A stretch of 64,000 nt of DNA, taken from positions 434,001 through 498,000 of the forward strand of contig MU867067.1 of assembly GCA_033725935.1 (NCBI GenBank), in the 5' to 3' direction. The position numbers were made by a program, and so were the translations under genes. Of this stretch, positions 45,212 through 57,905 are shown piece by piece (within the stretch, counting starts at the first letter, position 1; each line of letters starts with the position of its first letter). A model generated the notes under the pieces. The model made no database searches. It saw only the letters and a program-made list of their open reading frames with translations, and had not been told where the DNA came from. This stretch comes from Cladorrhinum sp. PSN259. Its lineage: Eukaryota > Ascomycota > Sordariomycetes > Sordariales > Podosporaceae.

Positions 45212-47514
45212 CCTGCACCGCATTATCTTGATCATTTATTTCTCTGTTGTTGCTTGGGAAAACAACAAAATTAATTCATCTTTACGAGTCTTGCTGCTTT
45301 AGGATACCCGATGGGCCTCGTGGGGAGGGCTGGACGAGGAAGGAAAAATAACGGGGTCCATCAAAACAACTCGGCACTCTTTTTTTAAGCTTTGCAAAAA
45401 CAGCCAACCTGGATTTTGCTTTGGAACTTAAACTGGGGCTGGTTTTTTTTTTACCAGCCGCTTTAATAGCGCTTTTCTCTGTTTGAAAAGCGTGAGTTTT
45501 TGTTTTTTTTATTCACGACTTTATGATACAAATGATTCTGAGGAGAGAGGAATAGTGGGAAGATTAATTGTCTCTCTGTATAACTTCAGGGTGTTGAACA
45601 CTTTGGGTTATTGGAAGAGGGAGCAGAATTTGAGGTGATGCGAGAGGTAGTAGGAAAGCAGGGAGGAGGAAAACCTAGGAAGTGAAGGGAATGAATGCGT
45701 TTCGATAATGCAATAGTAGTAATTGAAGAACGAGTAAGAGGTCTGAGGCGGTTTTGACCTGTTGATTTTTCGTGTCCTTTTTTGTGGTCGTCTTGTGAAG
45801 TGGTCATGGGAAGAGATGATCATCACATGGCGTGAGGTTGGCCATGTGGTTGAGCCAGTCAGGCGGGAAGACGGTTACGTGCCATGTGCGGAAGCTAACG
45901 GTGTGGCAGCTGAATCTAGACTAGGTTCAGTTCTTACCTTTAATTCAAGAGGAATTCGAGAATCGGAATCCTTCGCCAGTGGCATATCCAGACAAAGTTC
46001 ACTCCATTTGAAGATGAGATGGCGAGACGGGCAAGCAGCCGAAACTGGCCAATGGAAGCGCGGTGCCTTGATGTGACACATGGCGCAGGCCAACTGCTGT
46101 TCATTGCGTTGTACGGATAAGCACTTCAGACGAAAAAGCTTGTTGGAACCTCGGAAAGCCTTGTTGGCCAGTATTGTTAACCACCAACATACGATCTAAT
46201 GCTTGGACGTTTGTTAGCTAGAAACAAGGTATGGAAGCCAAGCAAAGATGCAAACCGTAAGGTATTAGATACCTATACAGGTCGGGATATCCAATATGCG
46301 TAGAAAAAAAGTCAGGAATACATTGACAGAAGCTAAATATACGTAAAAAGAAGTCAGGAATGCATTAATAAAAGCTGAATAGGCGTAGAAATGAGTTAGG
46401 AATGTATTAGCAGAAGCCGAATATGCGTAAAAAAAAAGTTAGGAATGCATTAACAGAAGCTGAACGGGCGTATAAATAAGAGAAATAGGCATAGGAAAGT
46501 GTTAATGGGGCGTGTGCCGCGCTAACAAACGTTCAAGCATTAGATTGTATATACAGCACATCTGTACACCCGAATGAAGGCATAAATATTACAGCAACTT
46601 TTGCGCATTGCTCGGAGGAGGATCTTGAGTGGTGGCAACTGCTTGGTCTGCTCTGCTCAGGGGTAAAGTCAGCCACACCCTTCGTCGGCCTTCCCCCACG
46701 CGGGCCGCTGATTCGTCAATTTGCATAAAAGAGGGAAATGGCGACCAATATCCGTATCAAGAACCTTCCCAATTGTGAGACGCAGGATCAGGATTGGGGA
46801 TCTTCCAATTTCAGGGGTAAAGTGGAAGGTGTCTCTTGTAGAGCTGGAGCGAGAGGGAGCGAGCTTTGAGGTTGTATACAGTAGGCCATGCAATACAACT
46901 TGACCTCGAGGCCTGACCAAGTTTGATCACACACACAAAAATTCAAGGTAACGTCGCGGCAAGTTGCGCCGTCACTTACACAAAGAACCTGTAAAAAAGC
47001 TTTGCTGGCATGGGCAAACTTGGCTGAACCAAAGTACCTTACCACGCTACAACCCGGTATTATACCACGATGTGACTGGGGAGAAGTCTCAGCCACTCAT
47101 TTCTGGCCTTGATCACCGAGGCTGAGAAAGGAAAAAAAAAAAGCTGCCAGCGAACACGAGGTCGGAATTCAGAGGTCTAAGTGGCCGATGGATCTACATA
47201 TATAAAATGTGGGTGGAATATAAAATAGATGTACGGACCTTTTGGTTACTGCGCCTGACTCGGTGTCGAGCGGACCATTGAGATAGGGGTCAAAACGTCA
47301 CTGTACCTCTTTTTTAATTCCTTCTTGGAGTCGTCACTCGCACCTCTTGTGATTTCTGAGGGAGACGGGCACGCATATAATGATAGTTTAACGACAACCT
47401 TTTCTTCTATCAGTTCGCTGCATCCCTAGCTTTTCGGTCCTGACAGGGCTTAAAGCTCCTACTCCTTCAAGATCATATCACCATCACTTTCTAGAACTTC
47501 AACTCCAACCCCAT
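45212..47514. other. intergenic region with minisatellite, upstream of GH5 gene
   Basis: This is 2.3 kb between the PH-domain gene and the GH5 gene, same strand. It contains the 42-43 bp tandem repeat at 46294-46480. A TATATAAAAT-type TATA box is near 47198-47208, about 310 bp upstream of the GH5 start. No coding region is supported. Confidence 0.65.
46294..46480. repeat. 42-43 bp minisatellite, four full copies plus a partial
   Basis: Diverged tandem units start at 46294, 46337, 46379, 46421 and (partial) 46464. Each contains ATATGCGTA-like, AGTYAGGAATGCATTA-like and AGAAGCTGAA-like blocks. Copies differ mainly by A/G and C/T changes. The array is AT-rich, and the frames through it are not conserved. 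Confidence 0.88.
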
Positions 47515-48819
47515 ATGCTAACCATGGCAATCATGGCAGCCCTCTCCAACCTCATCACCCTCCTCGGGGTTCTCCTGTTCCCCTTACTATCATCAGCCCA
47601 GGCACCACCACCAACCCTGCCAGCTCTCCCCTTACACGCCTCCTCCCGCTGGATCCTAGACGCAAACAACAATCGCGTAAAACTGCGCTGCATAAACTGG
47701 GCGGGACACATGGAAACCAACATCCCCGAGGGTCTCTCCCACCAACCAGTCGACACCATAGTAGACTGGATAGCCTCCCAAGGCTTCAACTGCGTCCGCC
47801 TCACCTACTCAACCGACATGGCACTAACCGGCAACACCACGACCGTTCAGTCATCCTTCCAGCACGCCTCCACCTCCTGGTCTCGACCTGCTTTGTACTC
47901 GTTATACTCTGACGGCATCCAGGCCAAAAACCCCTGGATAACAACGCAAACCACCACCCTCTCAGTCTTTGCAACAGTGATCGACAAGCTGTACTCCCGA
48001 AACGTTCTGACGATACTCGACAACCACGTCTCCCGCGCCTCGTGGTGCTGCAACATCACGGACGGGAACGGCTGGTGGGACTCGGCGCAGGGGTACAACG
48101 ACCTCAACTCCCGCTTCTTCGACACGTCACTCTGGCTCTCCGGCCTATCCTCCATGGCCAATTTTTCGTTGAATCACCCGGGAGTCGTCGCCATGTCCCT
48201 CCGCAACGAGCTCCGCGCGTTCCCGCTGCTGCAGGACCTCGACAACCGCAGAGACTGGTACACCTTCATCTCGCGGGGGGCTTCCACCGTGTACGCGCAG
48301 AACCCAGCCTTGCTGATAATAATAGGGGGCTCGCAGTCCTCGACGGACTTGACTCACTTGCGCACCCGTCCCCTGGATACCTCAGGTTGGAGCCGCGACA
48401 AGACCGTCTTTGAGATGCACGCTTACAGCTTCACGCTGACGTTTCCGGACCCCTTCAGGTCCTGCCCCCTGGTCAAGGCCTCCTACGGTCTGTTCAGCGG
48501 GTTTGTTTTGGAGCAAAACAAGCCGTACACGGGCCCCTTGATACTCAGCGAATTCGGGGTGGGAATGTCCGGGGGAGAGGCAAAGTACGACGGGCTGAAC
48601 GAGAAGGACGACAGGTACCTGAACTGTCTTGTGGAGTACATGGAGAATAACGATGCCGACTGGGCTGTTTGGGCGTTGCAGGGTAGTTATTACATGCGTG
48701 ATGGGCAGGTGGACCACGATGAGGGATGGGGACTGCTGAATCACGATTGGAGCGGGTGGAGGAACGATAAGTTTCCCGCGAGGTTGAAGAGAATGTGGAA
48801 TGTTACTCAAGGTCCTTGA
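47515..48819 (+). CDS. secreted GH5-family glycoside hydrolase (cellulase type)
   Basis: This is a single-exon gene for a 434-residue secreted enzyme of glycoside hydrolase family 5, probably acting on beta-glucans. An N-terminal signal peptide (hydrophobic core about residues 8-28, SSAQA cleavage region) is followed by a TIM-barrel core. The acid/base is expected at E232 in SLRNELR and the nucleophile at E346 in LSEFGVG. ILDNHVSRASWCC, DGNGWW and the Trp-rich WAVWALQGSYY segment also fit the family. No carbohydrate-binding module or linker is attached. There are two candidate starts: ATG at 47515 (MLTMAIM) and ATG at 47524 in a better context (ACCATGG); both precede the signal core. Subfamily and exact substrate cannot be assigned here. 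Confidence 0.9.
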   Translation: MLTMAIMAALSNLITLLGVLLFPLLSSAQAPPPTLPALPLHASSRWILDANNNRVKLRCINWAGHMETNIPEGLSHQPVDTIVDWIASQGFNCVRLTYSTDMALTGNTTTVQSSFQHASTSWSRPALYSLYSDGIQAKNPWITTQTTTLSVFATVIDKLYSRNVLTILDNHVSRASWCCNITDGNGWWDSAQGYNDLNSRFFDTSLWLSGLSSMANFSLNHPGVVAMSLRNELRAFPLLQDLDNRRDWYTFISRGASTVYAQNPALLIIIGGSQSSTDLTHLRTRPLDTSGWSRDKTVFEMHAYSFTLTFPDPFRSCPLVKASYGLFSGFVLEQNKPYTGPLILSEFGVGMSGGEAKYDGLNEKDDRYLNCLVEYMENNDADWAVWALQGSYYMRDGQVDHDEGWGLLNHDWSGWRNDKFPARLKRMWNVTQGP

Positions 48820-49079
48820 AGTTGTACCTTGTTAGTTGAATCATGATGATGAATAAAATTGTAATGTATACTTGTATTATAATTCTACCCAGTTTTTATC
48901 TCTCGCCAATTAATGTTAAAGCGTGGTAAAAGATATCTAGCCTAAAAGCGCCAGAAATGAAGACGATATCCTTCTCGCCATCGATATTGTTTCGCTTTGA
49001 ATTTCCAGCCTTGTATTACCCCCAATACCACACAAAAGACAAAAACTCCATAACCGCGAGTCTGGACCAAATCCTCATG

Positions 49080-50354
49080 CTACGAATTGAAAAAGTTATT
49101 GTCAAACTCCCCTCCTCCTAACCCACTATCACCCTCGAGATGAAAGTACAGGTCATTAAAGTTGTTGTCATCCTCAGCGCCCTCTGCTCCACCGTAGTTC
49201 ATATCCATGTCTTCAAGGTCAAAGAGGTCCTTGATTTTGGAATCATCATCCACAGCGCTATCCATGTTGGCCACATCTGCTGGGCCTGTTACGTATCCAC
49301 CTCCACCTCCATTCCCACCACTCTGCGACTGTGTCTGCGCTGGTGGTTGCGATTGCTGTTGTTGAAGAGGAGGCTGAGGTTGTTGCTGCAATGGCAATCC
49401 CTGATTTGTTTCACCCGGCGTGGGTGCCAAAGAAAAAGTCATATCAGTGAAGAAGGCCTCGTTTCCTGTTGGAGGTGCAGGTACCGACGCCTGTGGTACA
49501 GTAGCGGCAGAGGTGGAAGCAGGCTGAGGTGTCGGGATGTTCGGTGCGGGCACGGATGACGCCTTTGCTTGCATACCGGGCGGAAAGGGGGCTGCTTGTG
49601 GCGGACCAGCAGATCTAGGAACCTGTGGTGGGGGGGCCTTGGTCTCCTTTCTCGGCGGGGCACTGGCGGGTCTCCCGGCAGCGGCCGCAGCTGCACCTGG
49701 GTGAACCGGGTTCTTGGGACCCTTAACTCGGTGGATCGGCTTGGGGCTAGGAGTTGGTGCGTGCTTCATCTCGGGAGAAGTGAGATCCAATCCCATGTTA
49801 GGGAAGGGGGCGACAGGCTTGCTCTCCTGCTTAATCACAGGTGAAGGTCGACCAGCACCCGGGATCCCTGGCTTAAAAGGTGAGACCTGAGCAACCTTCG
49901 CCGTCATGACTGGGGATTCCATGGGCGCAGGAGGAGCAACGGGCGTTTGCTTGGGAGGCGGTGGTTTTCGTCTTGCCCTCAACTGGTTCAAATCTCGTGC
50001 TATGTAGGCTTTTGCCCTCAGCTTTAGTTATGTGTGAGCAGCATTTCATAGATCTTGATGAGCAACACTAAAACTTACGATGTCAAACTCTAACTCATCC
50101 AACGTCAAGTTGAACCTCTCCACCACGACAGGAACCCGGGCGTTCATGGCTGCGGCAACCTCAGCTACATTCCCTTTCCCATCTGTCCTGGCAGCTTTGA
50201 AGGCCTTTCCAGTGATCACGGCCTGAGAAACATCATGTCAGCAAATAAGACAACCAGATAGCCACACGACAGAACTCCCACGCACCACTTCGTTCACCAT
50301 CTGCGGAAGCTTTTCGATGGGCCTTTGAACAGGCGTGGGATTTGGAGCTGCCAT
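49080..50354 (-). CDS. Pro/Gln-rich nuclear-type protein, possible Mediator tail subunit
   Basis: This is a predicted 384-residue protein from exons 50286-50354, 50079-50222 and 49080-50021, with introns of 63 and 56 bp. The second intron's acceptor (TAACTAAAG) puts the branch-like motif very close to the AG, so that splice is less certain. The N-terminal ~90 residues are the only structured-looking part: VNEVAVITGKAFKAA, then VPVVVERFNLTLDELEFDI, then AKAYIARDLNQLR. A long Pro/Ala/Gln-rich region follows. The acidic, Asp/Asn-rich C-terminus holds FDLEDMDMNYGG and FNDLYFHLEGD. The helical N-terminus plus acidic, Leu/Phe-dotted tail recalls fungal Med2-type Mediator subunits, but I do not recognise it securely. 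The gene is divergent from the PUB1-like gene. Confidence 0.6.
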
Positions 50355-52778
50355 CTTGACCGCCTCTATCGAGTCCGAATGATAAACGCGAAGTTAATTT
50401 CCGGTTGCTATGTGGTAACTTGAGCAAATAAATGCCTTCCGGCGAGGAGCAAAGAAGCTGAAGCAATGAGGTTATAAAGCAATGCGTGGTGGTCGAGAGT
50501 CAGGACGACTTCTGGAAGACCCCCCGATGACCGGCCGGCGGAGGGAAGGAGGGTCGGGGACGAGAGTTCCGGATTGGATGAGATGGATGAAGCCAAGTGT
50601 GTCGCAAATTAAGTTGCCAGGGTTAATACAAGTACAGTTTGCAACTGAAATGGTATTGGGAGATGTCGGTTTCAAAAGCTGCAAGCCTCCGGTTTGTTTC
50701 CAGCCTTCATGAGGCTTGTGTGGGGATGCGGTTCGAATGCTTGAACTCGCTAAAGCGCATGCTGCCGCTCAACGAACAGGGGAGCCTGGCCGCCCGCTAT
50801 CAGATCACATGGTGCGCCGTTCGCAGGGTACAAGCTCCCGCCCGACGGGGTGTGGGTTATCCAATCATGATCGAAACAGGAGGTGGAGAACTTCGACAGC
50901 CAGCTTCTTCGCAAGTGGCTGGCGGGGGATTGGATCCATGGATCGTCCCCTCACCCACCCCCGCGAACCAAGAAAGAACCCCGCCAAATTGTTCTCCCAG
51001 TGGAAATGGAACCAGAATGCGACAAAGGGACGGAGGACAAAGGAACTCACGAACTGCCCGTGTAGAGCAAGTGACCCAAATCGACAAGGAGCTATAGTAC
51101 GCCATACAATTGATTCGAATTGGATATTTGCTACCGTGCCATCCTCTGCCACCGCCGAATATCTTGAATTTGTATGTTTGTTCAGTGCCACCAAAGATTG
51201 AGCTAGCCCATCGAGGACAAAATGTAGAAAATGAAGGGTACCGAATCTCTAGGTAGCAAAGAACCCCCCGGCACCTCTGGCAAACACGGCCGCGAAGCAA
51301 ACGGAGTCAAAGAGCAGCTGTTTGCAATCAGATAAACTGTTTTGTGTGTGCTCAAAATTATCGGATTGACGGCGATCCCATCATCAGGGTCTAATCGTCT
51401 CGGTACTCGGCCCCTCGAGCCTCGTGGTCAGGAGATTGCCCTCTCTACCCGCACATACCTTGCAGGTCGACCCGATTTGGTAGACTCGCATATCTATTGC
51501 ATGCTTCATCCCATCAATAGGATCCTGATAAGCCTTCGGCAAGATTCCTTCCTGAAAGAACCCTGAGGAAGTTGTTCGTATTCCGAATATCAGACTCAGG
51601 TCCAGCAGCTGTGTACTTCGTAGCTGGTATAGTATAGGTGAGACTGGGCTCGCTCGAGGTTAAACTGTGGCAAACTAGGCAAGTAAACAGGCAAACTCCA
51701 ATGCCTCGATGCTGGATGGACGGGAACCTCGTTAAGTTTCCAGGTTGTGTTGAGCTCTCAACCGAGCAGGAGTCGTCCCGTCCCATCCCCCGCCCAGCAT
51801 GACTGAACCACAGACTGGCAGCACACTGTGAACAGTGGCGCTATGGCCACCATATGCCCCCGGTCTTTCGCGCTAAATGATGTGCTGCCCGCCCCAATCA
51901 AGGCCCATCACTCCAATCCCAGGACAATGGCACGATTGGAGACCAAAATTCCTTCCCCTCCTCGTCACACTTAAGCTCTCTCCTCTTTGATTTTTTTCCT
52001 TCTCCCTCTCCTTCTGTGTCCTGGACAAGCAAACGTTGAGGATCAGCTTCTGCAGTTGTGATTTCAGGGGGGTTTCTCCTTTTTTCACGGCCTGTTCCTT
52101 TTTCCTCGAACCTTGGTTTTTCCTACAAGCTGTCTGGATTCCTTATCGTCGCCGCATAGCAGCATCGTTTTTCCACATACTCGTCTGTCTCTCTGCCGTA
52201 TTTCCCATCTCGCCGGGAGCCGTCACTTTACTCTTCGCTCTTCTCTCTCCGGTTGTCAGCGCCGTGCATCTTCTCACAGCACGGTTGGGTTCTTGTCTTC
52301 GTATCATCGTCTCCTTTGGTCACCTATACAAGTCGGGCCTTATACAGCATCTTGTACACCTTCAAGTTACCCTACCGCTTGATATCAGTTGAGCAGCCCT
52401 CAACTGCTCGCCAAGTTTTCGCAGGCGCAACAAACGCATCAGCTTCCATCCAATTCAGCCCATTCACATATTGGCCCCGCGCGTGGCTTCCCATTGCCGC
52501 AGTAGATTCTCCGCGTGTCGAAGCGGGTCCTGTCTCAAGCTTAAGAAGGAGATTTTTTTTTTTCGAATTTTCAAACACTTCTGTCCTTCCCCTCTCTTCC
52601 AGCTTCCACAGTTATCCTGGTCGCAAAAGCAACCGGGAGTTGTCGTTGGATCTACACCAGTAGTGGGGCCTTTTCCGCCAAGAAGCAGTTCTGCCTTCGC
52701 CCACTTGTCGCGGCGCTTCTTTCACTTCCTGCAATTACCACCAGCAACTTTTTGCAAATTCATCCAATTTTTCGCGAA
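50355..52778. other. divergent intergenic region and long PUB1-like 5' leader
   Basis: This is 2.4 kb between divergent start codons. From about 51950 onward the plus strand is strongly CT-rich and is probably a long 5' UTR of the PUB1-like gene, with several short upstream ATG frames. The rest shows no supported gene or repeat. Confidence 0.6.
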
Positions 52779-54506
52779 ATGGCTGATAACGGAAACCAGG
52801 GCTCCGGCCAGTTGCCCCCTCCCCCACAGTCAAACGCCGGCGCTCCCGGCTACGAGAACGGCCAGAACGGCCAGAACCCCGCGCACATGCCGCCCCCGCC
52901 TCTGCACATCCCGCAGAACACCAACCCGATCCCGACCGCGATCACCTCGCCGTTGGGTGGCGGCGACAAGAGCGGCATCATTTCGCCCACCAGCGGCGGT
53001 CCTTTCGCTCGCCGCGCTGCTCCCGAGCCTAACAAGCGAGCTCTGTACGTCGGTGGCCTTGACCCTCGCGTGACTGAGGACGTGCTTCGCCAGATTTTCG
53101 AGACCACCGGCCACGTCCAGAATGTTAAGATTATCCCGGACAAGAACGTAAGTCAGAAAATTAATACATTCCTTCCTATGGGCTGACCCATCAATTGACA
53201 GGCCAAGGGATACAATTACGGCTTCGTTGAGTACGACGACCCCGGTTCCGCTGAGCGCGCTATGCAGACCTTGAACGGGCGACGTGTCCACCAGTCGGTT
53301 AGTATCACGACCAATCTATCATGAGAATCGAGACGCTAACGTCGGCAACATTCATACAGGAGATTCGCGTGAACTGGGCCTACCAGTCTAACAGCAATAA
53401 CAAGGAGGACACCTCCAATCACTTCCATATCTTCGTCGGCGATTTGTCCAATGAGGTCAACGATGAGATCCTGATGCAGGCCTTCTCTGCCTTTGGCTCC
53501 GTCTCCGAGGCCCGCGTTATGTGGGATATGAAGACTGGCCGTTCTCGCGGCTATGGCTTCGTTGCTTTCCGTGACCGCCCCGAAGCTGAGAAGGCACTTA
53601 GCTCCATGGATGGCGAGTGGCTCGGTTCCCGTGCCATTCGTTGCAACTGGGCCAACCAGAAGGGCCAGCCCTCAATCTCCCAGCAATCTGCGATGCAGCA
53701 GATGGGCATGACCCCAACGACGCCCTACGGACACCACCATTTCCCCACCCACGGTGTCCATAGCTACGACATGATTGTCAATCAGACTCCTGCCTGGCAG
53801 ACGACCTGTTACGTGGGTAACCTGACTCCGTACACCACGCAGTCCGATCTGGTTCCTCTCTTCCAGAATTTCGGCTACGTCGTCGAGTCGCGCTTCCAGG
53901 CGGATCGTGGCTTTGCGTTCATCAAGATGGACACCCATGAGAACGCTGCCATGGCCATCTGCCAACTGAACGGCTACAACGTCAACGGCCGTCCTCTCAA
54001 GTGCAGCGTCAGTAAACTCCGTTGTTTTCGCTTCTTTCTTTTCTCTCTCTTGTTCTTCACGGCCTGTGTACTAACATCCTTTCAGTGGGGCAAGGACAAG
54101 ACTCCTCAGGCTCAGAACCAACAGTTCGATCCCAACCAGCAGTATAGCCCCCAGAGTGCGCAGACTCCCGGTGGCTACCCCGGCACCCCCTCTACCTACT
54201 TCAACCAGTACAGTGGTACGTATTCCCAGTTGTGAACGTCCTCCTTGACTTCGAGGTACTGACATCTACACAGGCAACTATGGTCCAGGTCAGCAGGGTG
54301 GCTACGCAGCCCCTCAGCAGGCTCAGTCTCCTGCTGCCTACGGCGGTGGTCCCATGGGCTACAGCGGCCCGCCCAGCGCTGGTGGTTTCGGACGCGGCCA
54401 GGGTCCCAACAATCAGCAGCAGCAACAATGGAATCAGCAGCAGCCGCCCGCCGGTCCTGGCCAGAACTTTGGCGGAAACAACGGTTACTCTGGCTACCAG
54501 GGTTAG
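52779..54506 (+). CDS. pub1: PUB1/TIA1-type RNA-binding protein with three RRMs
   Basis: This is a predicted 491-residue protein from five exons: 52779-53147, 53202-53297, 53360-54007, 54086-54215 and 54274-54506. All introns are 54-78 bp. RRM1 covers about residues 88-162 (RNP2 ALYVGGLD; RNP1 YNYGFVEY, restored by splicing). RRM2 covers about 178-252 (HIFVGDL; RGYGFVAF) and RRM3 about 303-371 (CYVGNLT; RGFAFIKM). The N-terminus is Pro/Gly/Asn-rich and the C-terminus is Gln/Gly/Pro/Tyr-rich, prion-like. PUB1/TIA1 proteins bind U- and AU-rich mRNA in nucleus and cytoplasm and enter stress granules. The ATG at 52779 is chosen because the conserved frame starts there after a non-coding leader; the frame is open further upstream without an ATG. 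Confidence 0.95.
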
Positions 54507-57500
54507 GAGTATTATCGGTTATGGCACCTACCAACATTCAGGCTGGTGATCAAGAACAGGACTGCGGATTCCTTCGGGAACTGGTGGATATGTCATCTCC
54601 CAGGAGTGACATGAGCGCTGGTCTCGCAGGGTTCACTTGACTTGTTCTTTCCAACTGCCCGGGACGTCAGCGGTCTGGCTTAGGTCATTGACCGTGATAT
54701 TTTTGGTGGAAAAGTTTTGAAGCTTTTTTCATTTTCTTTTACGTCGAAACGTCTTTTTCTTACGATCTGGGGAACCTGAAATTTCGGAATCTGGGCTGGG
54801 AAACTCTCTGGGAGCGTTCTTTGTTACTTTCTCTCTCTTCGCGTTACCACATTTCCTTCCCATGTTACGAATGCGTTTCTCATTTCTGTCTTTCTCTTCT
54901 TTTCATTTCTCGCTTGTGATTTTCACTGGCAGTGTTTTGATTTTGCTTTTTTCTTCGCGTGTTTCTTTCCTTTGCTATGTCTGGTGGATTTTGTAGTCTC
55001 GCTCTTCCTCTCTGCTCTGCTCTTTGACCAAAAACTTTCTATTTGCCTCGCTGGATACCATTTGAAGCAGCTCTCATTGCAAAATTATTTCGTTGGCCGG
55101 CTTCCTTAGGCTCTTTATTTTCTCTCTCCTCTTTGCCTTGAGCTTTTATTGACGAGGTTACGATTTTTTTCCTGGTATAGTGTGGCGGCTACGCGATACC
55201 CCATTTCCTCGCTCTTTTCCTCTACCTCCCTTTGGTCTGATTAGACAGTTTTCTCGTCCATCTTTTCACCTAGAGGGAGGGCATTCAAAACAAAACGGCG
55301 GTCAGTTTCGTCTCTGGGTTGGGCGGGCAGGGGCGGGATGCGTTTCATCATCCCACCTACCCATTGCCGGAGTACTTCTTGGGAGGACGGACGGAGTTAT
55401 TTTCAGTGTTGTACAAGAACAACCAGTTGTCTGCGTTACTTTCAAGTCTCAGGGAAAATGGAAGCTGGAGGGTATATGGTCATATTTTTGGAGTCCAGGG
55501 GTAGCGGAGGTCAAGCTTCAGAGTGATTGTCTTCAAATTGAACTTGAAGTCTGGGACATTTTGGGAGGATCTGGACGGCAGATGGGAACGGAACCTTTCA
55601 GAGATATTTTGGAACATGCAAGGCTGCAGATGAAATATTAAAAACTGGAGATGGATGAATGGGAATGGTTGATACAAATCGCTGAAATTCGACTCAGTCA
55701 TCATGTAACCTTGTGTGTCAAGCCTATTTGAATTGAAGCTTTTTCGCCCCTGTGTCTCATTGGGGAAGTCCTTTGCAGTTGTGCGTGGCTGTATGCAGAT
55801 AGCCAGAGTTGAACCATTACATGGAAATATTTGGTTGGTTGAGTGGTTTTTGGTTGGATGACGAGCAGGGCGCCAATTCAGGTGTGACGGGCTTTCATTT
55901 TACCTGCGCAGTACACAGTCCTGCATAAGGGGGTTGATGCCCAACATATATGCCTCTTGTGCCTGACATACAGTTCGCAGCAAGTATGTTTGAGTGCCGT
56001 GCATGGGAGCGATTGGAAGTGTTTGGTGCGGTGGTGCCGATTGTAGCGTTGGTGGTATTCTGAATGGGATCACATACATCATCTTTATCATTATGATTAC
56101 CTACCTTTTATGGGAGATGGTGGGTCGGTTTTTATTTATGACGATGTTTGCAAGACTCATGTTCTGGTCAAAATGTCAATGGTGTGTGTGTGGGCTGTAA
56201 CTTTTTCTTTGCATGTGTCATTTGCGGGTCGAGCGGCGGTCCTTCCCTCCACAATTTTTTTTTTTTTTTTTTTTTTCACACAGTAGGACATGATAGCTGG
56301 AGATTTTAATGTCGCCGACTTTTTCCAGTAATAAGAAAGATGGATGGATGGCGAGAGATGGATCAGATGGTTGGGGCAAAAAAAAGTTGTTGTTGTGAGA
56401 GAAATATATACAATTTGGGTTTTGAGTCAAATTGAATAATCACGATTTTACTATACTAAAAGATTTGGAAATAATAACTCTCGTATTCTAGCTTTTATGA
56501 GGATGAAGGATCTTGATAAGAGGCAGAATTGATTTCACTAATGATTATGATGATGAAGAGGAAGAGGAGGAGGAGGAGGAGATATCACCATTCGGATACC
56601 AGGGGACAGTGTTGAATTCCCATTTACACGTGTTTGGAGGGGTATGGAGGGGCTGGGGTAACCGGGGGACCGGGGCAGGTCGTATGGGTTATAGTGTTGT
56701 AGTGGCGTTTTGGTTTCTGCTGGAGGGGGAGGGAGGAGGAAGGAAGCAAAGAAAAGGGGGATAGGTCTGCGAACAATAATGGATATCATCGGAGAGTCCT
56801 TGGTCTGGTCCTGTTTTAGCATCATGATTTGGTATAAATAGAGAAAAGATATTTCGGTTATGCAACAAGGGACTGGAACGTCGATGCTGTTGCAAATATC
56901 TTTTTGTGTGGCTTGACATGGGATTTGAAAGCGGGGAAGGGTTTTGTGGAGGGGGTGCTGAATGGGGGAGGGCGTTTGGATGAGCTTGGAAGATGCAAAG
57001 GGCAGATAAAAGGATTTTATGATATAGTATAAAAGTCTCCAGGAACGTAGAATTGATTGAGGGTATTTGGTTTAGGAAATGATTCACACTCATGGTTCCC
57101 CTCAAAAGTGGCTGTGGTCGAAAGAGGAACGACGACCAAGACGGGCCGCCAAGACAAGAGAGACTTTACCGTAATCGTCTTAACGTTGGGAATAAAAGCC
57201 GGGCGAAGATCTCGCATCTCTATTGCGTATTTGGGTTGTATTGACAATATCTGAAACAAGATGCAAGAAGAAACAAAGAGTAAATAGAGATAAATAAAAT
57301 GAGTGAAGCTCTGCGAGTCCGAGGATGGAGGGGACCGGACCCTTTTTGGGGATTTGATAGGGAAAGAAAAGAGCTCGGCCGACACTTGGGTTCACGCAGT
57401 CATTCTAGGGACTGCTTTGGCGCCAGTGCGGCGCCTCCATGCTCCAAGCATGCTCATGCCTTTTCCCATCCAAAACCCAAAGGGACCAAACAAATCCAGG

Positions 57501-57905
57501 AACCTGATTCCGATCTACATCTCCCAAGGACCGGGGACCTGACCTCTGATCCTGAACCCCTTCTACCCTTATCTCCCTTTTCACTTATTCCGCTACACCT
57601 TGTTTATTTCTCAAGAAACTCGGAACCGCGCAACCCCTGCCACACACACAGCAACCCCCTAGCCCAGGCATTGCCTCAGCTTCTCTCTCCCATCCCTGAG
57701 ACCTTGCTTGGCTTGACGCTTCAGGTTGCTGACCCGCTTCCGTCGCTGCTCTGAGAGCGGGTCCCTGTCCCCCCTCCCGCTTCCAAGTCGAGCCCAAGGC
57801 CCCAAACCCACCAACCCTCAACTGCTGCGACAACAAAAGCAACAAACCAAACACCGCACAACCTCTGCAAAAGCGTCTCTTCGTCGTGTCGTCGTGCCCG
57901 CAGCC
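54507..57905. other. long intergenic region between PUB1-like and YAK1 genes
   Basis: This is 3.4 kb without a supported gene. It holds the T-rich PUB1-like 3' flank and a run of 22 T at 56255-56276. A (GAG)n tract (about 56553-56581) and GGAT-type short repeats near 56340 are also present. From about 57420 it becomes C-rich and looks like the YAK1 leader. Short open frames here have no recognisable motif. Confidence 0.65.
56255..56276. repeat. poly(T) tract of 22
   Basis: Uninterrupted run of 22 T in the region between the PUB1-like and YAK1 genes. No target duplication or element body is visible beside it. Confidence 0.85.
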
